In this document: positions 10,655 to 20,395 of the stretch, piece after piece
Layout: the number at the start of each line of letters is the position of its first letter
Numbering within the stretch: the first letter of the stretch is position 1
From: Lithobates sylvaticus
Taxonomy: Eukaryota; Chordata; Amphibia; Anura; Ranidae
Direction: 5' to 3'
Assembly (NCBI GenBank): GCA_028564925.1
Contig: CM053034.1
Coordinates: 149,418,052-149,482,051 of the forward strand
Length of the DNA: 64,000 nt
Program-made: the position numbers and the translations under genes
Notes under the pieces: generated by a model
What the model saw: only the letters and a program-made list of their open reading frames with translations
Told to the model about the DNA's origin: nothing
The model's database searches: none

Positions 10655-10773
10655 TGATTTATGTTTAAGTGGCAGCTATAGTTTAGGGCCGGTATTACCT
10701 GAGCGCGGTGGGAGGTGTCCAAATAGGGGCGGTTGATTTGGATTCCTGTGTTACGTGCTATAAAAAAAATATA

Positions 10774-11700
10774 ACACTCTTTGAACATCTCATGGAGCAC
10801 TGTTCAATCCATCATCTGAAAATGGAAAGAGTATGGCATAACTGCAAACCTACCAAGACATGGACGTCCACCTAAACTGACATGCCGGGCAAGGAGAGCA
10901 TTCACCAAAGAAGCAGCCAAGAGGCCCATGGTAACTCTGGAGGAGCTGCAGAGATCCTCAGCTCAGGAGGGAGAACCTTTCCACAGGACAACTATTAGTC
11001 GTGCACTCCACAATCTGGCCTTTATGGAAGAGTGGCAAGAAAAAAGCCATTGTTGAAACAAAGCCATAAGAAGTCCCATTTGCAGCTTGCAAGATGCCAT
11101 GTGGGGGACACAGCACACATGTGAAAGAAGGTGCTCTGGTCAGATGAGACCAAAATTTAACTTTTTGGCCTAAAAGCAAAATGTTATGTGTGGCAGAAAA
11201 CTAACACTGCACATCACCCTGAACACACCATCCCCACCGTGAAACATGGTGGTGGCAGCATCATGTTGTAGGGATGCTTTTCTTCAGCAGGGACAGGGAA
11301 GCTGGTCAGCATTGATAGGAAGGTGGATGGAGCCAAATACAGGGCAATCTTAGATGAAAATCTGTTAGAGCCTGCAAAAGACTTGAGATTGGGGTGGAGC
11401 TTCCAGCAGGACAATGACCCTTAACATACAGCCAGAGCTACAATGTAATGGTTTAGATCAAAGCATAATTATGTGTTAGAATGGCCAAGTCAAAGTCCAG
11501 ACCTAAATCCAATTCAGAATCTGTGGCAAGACTTGAAAACTGCTGTTTACAGATGCTCTCCATTCAATCTGACAGAGCTTGAGCTATTTTGCAATGAAGA
11601 ATGGGCAAATATTTCACTCTCTAGATGTGCAAAGCTGGTATAAACACCCCCAAAAAGACTTGCAGTTGTAATTGCAGCAAAAGGTGGTTCTACAAAGTAT
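10774..11700 (+). pseudogene. Tc1-like transposase 1, remainder
   Basis: Continues the frame begun at 6493: fragments such as FEHLMEHCSIHHLKMERVWHNCK, a Thr/Arg-rich linker, [25 protein letters not shown] and LNPIQNLWQDLKTAVYRCSP in broken frames. Tc1 transposases cut and paste the element with a DD34E catalytic core; here the Glu of the NPIENLW block reads Gln, and there are stops (for example in the DNDP block). Dead. Confidence 0.75.
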
Positions 11701-12365
11701 TTACTCTGGGGGGGGGGGGGGCTGAATACAAATGCCCCCCACACTTTTCACATATTTATTTGTAAAACATTTTGAAAACCTTTTATAATTTTCTTCCACT
11801 TCACAATTATGTGCCACTTTGTGTTGGTCTATCACATAAAATCCCAATAAAATACTTTTACGTTTTTGTTTGCAATATGACACAAAATGTGGACAATTTC
11901 AAGGGGTATGAATACTTTTTCAAGGCACTGTAATATATACACACACACACACACACATATATACAGTTGTGCTCATAAATTTACATACCCTGGCAGAATT
12001 TATGATTTCTTGGCCATTTTTCAGAGAATGATAACACACAAACTTTTTTTTTTCACTCATGGTTAGTGTTTGGCTGAAGCCATTTATTATCAATCAACTT
12101 TGTTCACACTTTTTAAATCATAATGGCAACAGAAACTACCCAAATGACCCTGATCAAAAGTTTACATACCCTGGTGATTTTCGCCTGATAGCATGCACAC
12201 AAGTTGACACAAATGGGTTTGAATGGCTATTAAAGGTAACCATCCTCACCTGTGATCTGTTTGCTTGTAATTAATGTGAGTGTATAAAAGGTCAATGAGT
12301 TTCTGGAATCCTGACAGATCTTTGCATTTTTTTTCCAGTGCTGCACTGACGTTTCTGGATCATGA

Positions 12366-12770
12366 GGCCCCTTTCACACTGGGGCGGGGAGCTGCGGTGA
12401 CGGTAAAGCAGCGCTATATTTAGCGCTGCTTTACCATTGTTTTAGCCGCGGTATTCGGCTGCTCGCGGGGCGGTTTTACCCCCCGCGAGCGGCCCGAAAT
12501 AGGGTTAAAATCCCCCGCGGTATTGCCACGGTATTACCGCGGTGTCCCATTGAAATCAATGGATAGGAGCGGTATAGGAGCGGTGAGTACACTGCTCCTA
12601 TACCGCTCCAAAGATGCTGCTAGCAGGACTTTTTTTATCGTTCTGCTAGCGCAGCGCTACAGTGTGAAAGCCCGCCGGCTTTCGTAAATGGGGCCGGTTT
12701 TTTCAGGCGGTGTACAGGCGCTATTTTTAGCGCAGTACTGCCTGAAAAACGCCCCAGTGTGAAAGGGGCC
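12366..12770 (+). mobile_element. Harbinger-like MITE, copy A
   Basis: Termini GGCCCCTTTCACACTGGGGC and the exact inverse, with a 3-bp TGA target duplication (12363-12365, 12771-12773). The 3-bp TNA duplication suggests PIF/Harbinger. Copies B (36097-36483) and C (49079-49478) share GGGTTAAAA in a GC-rich interior and have TTA and TAA duplications. No coding sequence. Confidence 0.65.
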
Positions 12771-12776
12771 TGAGTC

Positions 12777-13201
12777 ATGGGGAAAGCAAAAGAATTGTCA
12801 AAGGATCTTCGGGAAAAGGTAGTTGAACTGTATAAAACAGGAAAGGCATATAAAAAGATATCCAAGGAATTGAGAATGCCAATCAGCAGTGTTCAAACTC
12901 TAATCAATAAGTGGAAATTAAGTGTTATGTTTCAAGCCTTAATAAACCTTTGATTGTGAAAAAAAGAAGTGGAGAATGATGGTTTCTGTAAAACCATACC
13001 ACAGCCACAACTACCAGGAAAATTGTTTGGGATGCAAAGAAAAACCCACATATAACTTTAGGTGAAATACAGGACTCTCTGAAATGTGGTGTGACTGTTT
13101 CAAGATGCACAATAAGTTGGCATTTGAAAAAAGATGGGCTGCATGGTCGAGTTGTCAGAAGAAAGCCATTACTATGCAAATGCCACAAAGTATCCAGCTT
13201 T
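12777..13201 (+). pseudogene. Tc1-like transposase 2, N-terminal part
   Basis: The ATG at 12777 starts MGKAKELSKDLREKVVELYK, followed by GKAYKKISKELRMPISSVQTLINKWK: the first helix-turn-helix of a Tc1 transposase. After a frame break come IVWDAKKNPHITLGEIQDSL and GVTVSRCTISWHLKKDGLHG (second half of the paired-like domain) and RRKPLLCKCHK. The catalytic domain is split off by the foldback insertion at 13202-14308. Inactive. Confidence 0.75.
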
Positions 13202-14308
13202 AGACATGTGCACTGACAAAAAATTTGTTCATTTTCGTTTCATTCGTTTTTTTGCTTTTTTCGGAAACTCGGAAATTCGGAAAATCGAAAATTCGGAAAT
13301 TCGCAAATTCTCAAATTCGGAATTCGCAAATTCGCAAATTCGGAATTCGGATTTCTGAAATTCCGAATTTCGAATTTCCGAATTTCCGAATTTCGAATTT
13401 CAAATTTCGAATTTTCGGATTTACGAATTTCGAATTTTCGGATTTCCGTATTATCGAATTTCAGAATTTTGGATTTTCGGTTTTTCGGAATTCCGAATTT
13501 TCAGACTTTCGGATTTTCGGAATTCGGGAATTCAAAGATTTGAAAATCCCAAAATTTGAAAATCTGAAAAAAGAAGGAAAATCAGTTTAATTAATAACTA
13601 ACTATTAAATTAACAAGTACGAATTTATCCGAAGTTACGAATTATCTGAAATAACGAATACCGCATCTAAACAAATGGAAAAAGGTTTTATTATTATTGT
13701 TATTTATTATTATTAGATTGTTACGTTCCATTTGGTTAAATGCGGCATTCATTATTTCATATAATTCGTAACTTCGGATGAATTTGTACTTGTTACGTTC
13801 ACTAACAGACAAATTTGAAAGGGAATTCCAATACCTATAATTTAATAGTTAGTTATTATTTAGAATTAAACAGATTTTCTTTCTTTTTTTCAGATTTTCT
13901 ATTTTTTGAATTTTTGAATTTTCGAATTTCGAAAATTCGTAAAATCCGAAATTCGTAAAATCCGAAATTCGGAAAATCCGAATTTCTGAATTCGGAAATT
14001 CGAAAATCCGAAATTCGTAATTCGGAAATTCGAAAATCCGAAAATTCCGAAATACGAAATTCGGAAATTAAAAATTCGGAAATTCGGAAATTCAGAAATC
14101 CGAAAATACGAAATTCGGAAATTCGGAAATCCGAAAATTCGAAATTCGGAAATTCGTAATTTCGGAAATTCGTAATGTCGGAAATTCGAAAATTCGGAAA
14201 TTCGAAAGTTCGGAAATCCGAAAATTCGAAATTCGGAAATTCGTAATTTCGGAAATCCGAAAATTCGGAAATCCGAAAAAATTCGGAAATCCGAAAATTC
14301 GAAATTCG
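13202..14308. repeat. Foldback element built of ATTCGGAA-type tandem arrays
   Basis: Two arms (about 13250-13560 and 13870-14308) are dense arrays of an 8-9 bp motif (GGAAATTCG and its complement) in opposite net orientation. Between them is a smaller inverted pair (ACGAATTTATCCGAAG... near 13620 against CTTCGGATGAATTTGTA near 13770) around an AT-rich loop. It interrupts the transposase of Tc1-like transposon 2. The frames through it (Phe/Arg/Asn/Ser-rich) are repeat translations, not genes. Confidence 0.7.
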
Positions 14309-14840
14309 GAGTGAGTGAGTGAGGAGACCAAAATTTTGATTTTTTGCCACAACCATAAACACTACATTTAGAGAGGAGTCAACAAGACCTATGATGAAAG
14401 GTACACAATTCCTACTGTCAAACACAGAGTTGGATCGCTGATGCGTTTTTGGGGATGTGTGAGCTTCAAAATTTGGTCAAAGTTGATGGCAAGATGAATG
14501 CAGTATGTTATCAAAAGATACTGCGCATGGGACATACTTGGACATTCCAACATGACAATGATCCAAAAAACAAGGCCAAGTCGACCTGTCATTGGCTACA
14601 GCAGAATAAAGTGAAGGATCTGGAGTGGCCATTTCAGTCTCCTGACCGCAATATCATTGACCCATTCTGGGGAGATCGCAAACGTGTAGTTCATGCAAGA
14701 CAGTCCAAGAATTTACAGGAACTGGAGGCTTTTTGCTGAGAGGAATGGGCAGCTTTACCATCAGAAAAGATAAAGAGCCTCATCCACAAATACCACAAAA
14801 GACTTCAATCTGTCATTGATGTTAAAGGGGGCAATACATG
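14309..14840 (+). pseudogene. Tc1-like transposase 2, catalytic part
   Basis: Resumes with DETKILIF, then YTIPTVKHRVGSLMRFWGCV, WTFQHDNDPKNKAKSTCHWL (second Asp of the DDE core), VKDLEWPFQSPDRNIIDPFW (where NPIEN is expected, the Glu position is Asp), LQELEAFC and, after a stop at 14737-14739, EEWAALPSEKIKSLIHKYHK. The family excises and inserts the transposon at TA. Replacement of the third catalytic residue and the stop make this copy inactive. Confidence 0.8.
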
Positions 14841-15042
14841 GTATTAAGAACTGGGGTATGTAAACCTTTGATCAGGGTCATTTGGGTAGTTTCTGCTGCC
14901 ATTATGATTTAAAAAGCGTAAACACAGCCAAATACTAACCATGAGTGAAAGAAAAGTTTTTGTGTTATTATTCAACTTTCTCTGCATAATGGCCAAGAAA
15001 TCATAAATTCTGCAAGGGTATATAAACTTATGAACACAACTG

Positions 15043-15562
15043 TACATACATACATATACACACTTCAATTTCAATTTGTGTCAGCGACAGTGCTCAATTG
15101 TACACAGTTTATAGTGCAACAAACACCACATTTCATTAAATAAAGTGCATTCAATCACTGATTTCCTATTATCTAATACATTTGTGCGTTAAGTCCCCCC
15201 ATCATGTCTGGGAGGTCAACAAGGAGAGGCAGACATTCCCATGCCACTATGAGGGGGCCAGCAACTTTATGATTTGGTAAGCTGTTGTTTACAAAAAAAG
15301 AAAGCTTGCAGGGAAAATCTATTTAAATGGCATTTTGCTTCTTTAGAAATGTCAGTTTTGCTGCAACAGGTCCTATACACAGTACAGATGGGCCACTTTA
15401 CAGACAGAATAGGGGGGGCCCCCAGGCACTACAGTTAAAGGATTTTTCATTCTTATTGTTCCATGTTAAGCATCATTAAAATCACTGGTTATTTAAAAAA
15501 AAAATGCAAAGTTTTTTTGGATTGATACATGTCCCCCAGGCAGTACCCAGGCCCCCCATACC
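15043..15562. other. No gene recognised
   Basis: Short simple repeats next to the Tc1 end (TACA), then unassigned sequence. Nothing coding was seen. Confidence 0.5.
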
Positions 15563-15679
15563 CTTTTTATTGCCAGTACATTGCAATCAATTTCCTGGCC
15601 TGGAACTCTCCCCCCTTTCTCTTCTAAATCCCAAAACACACACCAAGGCCTAACTGCATATACATCCACCCCTTATCGG

Positions 15680-18288
15680 AATAATTTTGGGCACTTCCAC
15701 ATCATGTGCAGGAGGTCACCAACCCCCTGGCATCTTGGGCATTTGTCATCTTGCATATAGTAGCCCTTCAAAGATGGGGCCTTTCTAATATTCTTTTCCA
15801 CTGAGTTTGCTGGTCCTGCCCATATACTTTATATAGTCGTTCTAAGTGTAGTATGTATTGCCATAGGTGAGTCTCATTCCATATCGGAAGAGAGCCCGGA
15901 AACTGGGCGTCGAGGGCATGTCTTATTTGTTAAAAAAAAAATGTGTCCTGTGGTCATCCCATAGGGGACTGGTTTCTCTATTGTGGGGTATCTAACTCGG
16001 AAAGAGTCTGCCTCTAATGTTCTATAATGGTGCTATGTTTGGACTCCGCCAAGATCGAAATTTTCCTCTTAAACTTAGACAACAACGGCACAAGATTTTT
16101 ACATAGATACTAATTGGGGTCCTTTGTTAGCGTTATCCCTAAGTATTTCATCGTGTCTACAACCTTTATCTGGAGTGCTCCTGATATTATTGGGTAACTG
16201 ATAACATCTATAGGCAGGATTTCCGATTTGTCCCTGTTTGTAACTAAGCCGGAAAACTTGCCGAATTCCTCCACTACCCCAAGGGCGTTTGTCAATGAGT
16301 TATCGATGTCTCCTAAAAACAGCAGAACGTCATCTGCATATAGTGCGATTTTTTCTTCTTTCCCTACCTTTTTGCAGAAACCCCTTATATCAGGGTTTGT
16401 TCTTATTGCAATGGCCAGCGGTTCCATTGCCAGGGCAAAGAGCAGGGGTGATAGAGGGCACCCCTGTCTTGTCCCTCTCTCTAGTTCAAACGCCTCCGAT
16501 GTTACGTTGTTAATCTTTAACCTGGCTATGGGTTTCTCATACAGGATTTTTATCCACCTAGTGAATGAGGGACAAAATCCAAAGCCTTCCAATACTCTCC
16601 ACAAATATACCCACTCTATACTATCAAAGGCCTTGGTCACATCTAATGTCATTATCGCCCTTGGTCCCTCATTCACCACCGGGTCTTGTATGTTCAGAAA
16701 AGCCCTTCTGATGTTAATACTTGTCGAGCGGCCCGATATGAATCCTGTCTGGTCTGTGTGAATTATTCTTGTCATGATTTTATTTAGCCTGGTTGCCAGG
16801 ACCTTGGCCAGAATCTTTGCGTCAGAGCAAAGGAGAGATATCGGTCTATATGCCGCGGCTTCCAGTGGGTCTTTTCCCTCTTTTAACAGGACTATAATTG
16901 TTGCCTCTAACATCGAGGCTGGTAGACCTCCTTCCCTGAACGCCTCCTCTAATGTATTTAATAATTCGGGTAGCAAAACGTCACCATATTGCTTGTATGT
17001 CTCTATTGGGAGACAGGAAATCGTCCATCAATCTCTCTGCTCCAGCCTTCTGGGCTGTGTAGAGGTTTTTGTAAAAGACTCTAAAATGCTGGACTATTCC
17101 TGTGGTGTTGGAGATAATTTCTCCTCCCTCTCCTCTTATAGCCTGAATGGTTGACGGTGGTGCATTGGACTTTACCAGCCGCGCAAGCATCCTCCCCACG
17201 CTCTCCCCCTCTGCGAAGGACGCCTGCCGCTGAAGGAGTCTATTTGTTTCGGCCTTCCTCATAATTACCAATTTATGTTCCTGTTGCTTATCCAGCCACA
17301 TCTTTTTCTTTGCGTCTGTCGCATCTGTTATATATTGGTTTTCTGCACTTAATGTCTCCCGTTGGGATCTTTCCTCCTCTGCTCTAGCGTCCTTATTAAA
17401 TTTTGCTATTTGTTGGATCAGTACCCCTCTTAAAAATGCTTTTAGGGTGTCCAATAATTCTCTTAATTTGGGGAGAACCCCATCTACCTCTTTAATTAGT
17501 TCATACCAGCTGGGGTTTATTTTCCACTCTCGCCGATTTTGTTTTTCCCCTATTTTTACTGTCGCTACTATTAGAGAGTGATCAGATATTCCCCTAGGCC
17601 GGAATACAATGTTTTCTATAATTTGTGACGCTCTTTCGTTCCCGAGCACCAAATCTATCCTCGAGAGAGTAGAGTAGGTAGCGGAGTAGCATGTATATTG
17701 CCGGGCTGTGGGATTACGTATCCTCCAAATATCAATTAGTCCCATTTCCTCTATAAATTGGGTCAATTTGCATTTTATTGTGGTAGCAGGGGTTCTATGT
17801 ACGGGGAACCTATCTAGATCTCTATCCGGAGTTTCGTTAAAATCTCCTACTACCAAGACCGGTACCTCGCCTTTGTCCAAAAGAAAATCATTCAGTCTAA
17901 GTATAACTTCTAATTTAAATGGTGGGGGGATGTAAACATTCGCCAGTACACATGTGACCCCCTCTATCATAAAATACAGAAAGATATACCTCCCATGCTC
18001 GTCTATGCTGATCTGTCTACAGGAGAAGTTCAACCCCGCCCTCACCAGTATACTTACCCCTCTGCTGTATGAAGAGTACACTGAATGATACTGGCAGTGG
18101 TATTTCCTGCTTTGCAGGAGGGGCGCAGTTTGTTTGGTCAAATGGGTCTCCTGTAGACAGATCAGTCCCACCCCACAGTTTTCCAATGTTGAAAAGATTG
18201 CTGCTCTCTTAACTGACGTCCCCATTCCTCTAACATTCCATGTGGCTACTTTCAAAACCCATCCTCTTTTCTTTCTTTTTTTTTTCAT
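15680..18288 (-). pseudogene. LINE ORF2 (endonuclease + reverse transcriptase), internally deleted
   Basis: The first 435 codons are open from 18288 to 16981: an APE-type endonuclease with VATWNVRGMG (residues 14-23), LQETH (46-50), VVGDFNE, LSRIDLVL and ISDHSLI, then a helical linker ending at SPNRDIQA. The next open stretch (16976-16110) resumes inside the reverse transcriptase: LLPELLNTL, YRPISLLCSDAKILAKVLATR, LDVTKAFDSIEW, GTRQGCPLSPLLFALAMEP, ALYADDVLLFLGD. The segment carrying the usual KSPGxDG block is missing, which is an internal deletion with a frame change at about 16980. After 16110 the frame is broken, but CPRCQGVGDLLHMMWKC (about 15745-15695) marks the C-terminal knuckle. The Met at 18288 is the first in the open frame; the true start may lie slightly downstream at the VATWN block. 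Confidence 0.85.
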
Positions 18289-18589
18289 GGGGTGAGTTAA
18301 CTGCCCCTTTCGAACTGAATCCCTGGTGATACCTCTCTGTGTTTATGTCTACATTATCCCTCTTCCCTTTTTGTGTTAATTGATCTGTTACGTGTTTATC
18401 CCACCCTTTATCCCACCCTCCCCAGCTCCCTACAATACGTAGTGCATATACACATTTCAAGCCCACTTTCATAAATATATATAATTTTTCTCCCTTCCTT
18501 TCCCCCTCCCTCCCCCCTCCCGCTCCTCTCCCCCCCCCCCCTCCTCTCCCCCCCCGCCCCCCCCCCGCACTCCTTAATTTATCATAGTT
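18289..18589. other. ORF1-ORF2 gap of the minus-strand LINE, C-rich tract
   Basis: Contains a pyrimidine-rich run at 18480-18570 (mostly C). No gene was seen; it lies between the two LINE frames. Confidence 0.5.
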
Positions 18590-19240
18590 TGTCCTTATTT
18601 TCTGCTATCCATTTCTCGACTGCTTCTGGAGAAAAAAAAATCTGAGATCCCCCCATGCTGTCACCCGCAGTCTTGCGGGGGTAGAGTAAAGCATATGTCT
18701 AGCCCAGCTTCTCTTGTTTTTCTTAGTAGAGAGACCTTATCTTTGTAATTTAAGAGTTTCATTACCTCTGTGCGCTCTTATAATCGAAAACGTTGTCGAG
18801 AAGGACTCTTTTCCAAAGAGGTCAACCAGCCATTATAGGTAAATACCATTGTTAAAGGAGATATCTCGTCCTCTACCTGGCTTATGCACTTGTCCTCTGA
18901 GCTGTTTTTGCAAGTTCTAACCTGACCAATACTATTTCACACCCTGAACATTATTACATGACATAAAAGAATGTCTTTCAGTGTAGGTTCTGTTTCTGTA
19001 GGTTGGCGGGGCTCTGCAATTCCCTCCCATTATCTTCCCGGTGGTTTAGCCAGTAGTGCTGCTGCTTTCCTTCTGGCCTTGGCCTTTTCTGTCTGTCGGG
19101 CCCCCTTGTTGTGCTTTAGTCTGCGTATTTTTTTTTGGTGGTGTCTGGACCGGGTTATGTGCGTACTGTTCCAATTTAGCCGCTGCTGTGGTTGCTGAGG
19201 CTTGGGAGTTTTTCTCTTTAGACGATCTTAAATGCTGCAT
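18590..19240 (-). pseudogene. LINE ORF1 remnant
   Basis: The ATG at 19240 (minus) opens MQHLRSSKEKNSQASATTAA, a polar Lys/Gln/Ala-rich N-terminus of about 64 residues to a stop. Further left, after unalignable sequence, ERTEVMKLLNYKDKVSLLRK followed by TREAGLDICFTLPPQDCG (about 18775-18660) resembles the C-terminal domain of L1 ORF1p. The coiled coil and RRM are not recognisable. ORF1p normally coats LINE RNA; this copy is broken. Confidence 0.5.
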
Positions 19241-19960
19241 AGTTTAATTTCTGTGTGAAGCAGGTGAGGGGGGAAACAGGAGAGACAGAGGATAGCAGCC
19301 TCCACTTAACCCCTTAACTAAGCACAGTCCCGGGTCAGCCTTCAGTATACTTCAATGTAATTAGTGCATGAACCATCCACCTAAGACAAAGTTTGTTCCT
19401 TATTTATCAAAACAGATGGGGGAAGAGAGGGTTGAGCAAGGAAAGGGAGGCAGGGTTGCTAGGCTGAACAAATGTTTCAGAATTGTAACAGACACTTAAA
19501 ATGGTATTGAGTGCTTTAAAAACTGACGGTTTTTTTTTTTTGGGAGGGGGGAGAATCTCCTTCCTGAGGGTATATCCACAAGCTTGTTCGAAACTGTACA
19601 TTCATATATGTTCACTGGGCATACCGTACTTCAGCGCTCGTCCTGTTGGCAGTTTGGCAGTTTGGGGCGCTATCCGTGGGTATCAGTCGGTTCTCTGACC
19701 CCCTCTGATTCTCCCCCTCCGTGTGCGTCGAGGCCAGCGTCTTGTGTAGCACTTTGCACCGCTGGTGTGGACACGCGCACCGCTTTGCCAGCACGGCTCA
19801 CCTCTGATTCTCCCCCTCCGTGTGCGTAGTCCGGCGCACTGTCTGTGACGTCAGTGTTTTTCACACGGCTTCTGTCACTGCATAAGCGAGCCGGTTAACA
19901 GGGTGGGGGAGAGAGACGCACACCTGTACTCACTCAACTTCTCACTGCTCCTCACATCAG
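19241..19960 (-). other. 5' UTR of the minus-strand LINE
   Basis: GC-richer than its surroundings, with an internal duplication of roughly 100 bp containing TGATTCTCCCCCTCCGTGTG (19706 and 19805). L1 5' UTRs often carry tandem promoter monomers; a promoter role here is inference. Confidence 0.45.
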
Positions 19961-19964
19961 CCCT

Positions 19965-20395
19965 TTCATCTTCCTTTCCCTGCTCCACCAGCCCTTTCCC
20001 CTTACATGGCCTGCACCCTACTTTAGTTGCTCCACCAGCCCTTACTCACTACATGACATGACCCCCCCCCCTCCCTTCTTTACCAGCTCTTACCCTTTAA
20101 ATTTCATGCATTCTTCTGATCCATTATACAAAATGCATCCTTCTAACCCGGTACATGACATGCATCCCCCTTACCCTTTAAATGCAATGAATCATTCTGT
20201 CCCTATTCCAACCACCCTTACTCATTAGATACTATGCATCCTTGTGACCCTTAACAAGACATGCATCCTTCCTTCCCTTCTCTACCAGCCTTTACCTTTT
20301 ACATGACATGCATCCTCCTTACCATTTAAATACAATGAATGATTTCTTTCCTACTCCACTAGCCCTTACCCTTTAAATGCCCCAGTTGAAGTCCA
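19965..20395 (+). repeat. Degenerate minisatellite, about 45-bp unit, larger array
   Basis: Loose tandem of phrases like CCACCAGCCCTTACTC, TACATGACATGCATCC and CCTTTAAATGCAATGAATC. Same family as 4545-4690, with a short piece at 21195-21250. Confidence 0.6.

Larger units (their letters stand above)
7034..10758 (+). mobile_element. Penelope-like element 1 (inverted pLTR - endonuclease fragment - pLTR)
   Basis: A 15-bp direct repeat TATAAAAAAAATATA flanks the insertion (7019-7033 and 10759-10773). Inside, an inverted arm (7034-8219) is followed by a C-terminal GIY-YIG endonuclease fragment (8220-8733), a TTTTA-rich tract (8890-9266) and a direct arm (9469-10654) plus a 104-bp tail absent from the left arm. 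PLEs are reverse-transcriptase elements with a C-terminal GIY-YIG endonuclease and LTR-like pLTRs, often with an inverted copy upstream. The arms are almost identical over 1.2 kb (a G6/C5 length difference near 7510/10170 is one of few), suggesting a recent insertion into an already dead transposon. Confidence 0.85.
5150..11930 (+). mobile_element. Tc1-like DNA transposon 1, dead, split by three nested insertions
   Basis: Left terminus CAGTGCTTTGAAAAAGTATT at 5150 and its inverted partner ending TTTTTCAAGGCACTG at 11930 match over about 50 bp, and TA follows the right end. Removing the inner insertions (5457-6416, 6549-7001, 7034-10758) leaves about 1.6 kb, the usual Tc1 size. The transposase is degraded. 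The sequence between termini and inserts reads continuously across each insertion point, which fixes the nesting order. Confidence 0.85.
11964..15042 (+). mobile_element. Tc1-like DNA transposon 2, dead, split by a MITE and a foldback element
   Basis: Left terminus CAGTTGTGCTCATAAATTT at 11964 and inverted right terminus ending GAACACAACTG at 15042, with TA on both sides (11962-63, 15043-44). Inverted repeats extend about 200 bp including TTTCTTGGCCATT and ACCCAAATGACCCTGATCA. The left half also carries an internal duplicate of the terminal repeat near 12130-12180. Inserts lie at 12366-12770 and 13202-14308. It sits only 33 bp from Tc1-like transposon 1. Confidence 0.85.
15563..19960 (-). mobile_element. 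L1/Tx1-type LINE, minus strand, decayed
   Basis: Read leftwards: a 5' UTR (19960-19241) with a duplicated segment of about 100 bp (CCTCTGATTCTCCCCCTCCG at 19702 and again at 19800), ORF1 remnant (19240-18590), a C/T-rich gap, ORF2 (18288-15680) and a short 3' end near 15563. ORF2 domains are in the standard LINE order. Different in sequence from the element at 37943, so a separate L1 family. No clear poly-A tail or target duplication. Confidence 0.75.

Noticed and set aside
13225-14425. Open frames rich in Phe, Arg, Asn and Ser on both strands
   Set aside because: Translations of the ATTCGG arrays of the foldback element.
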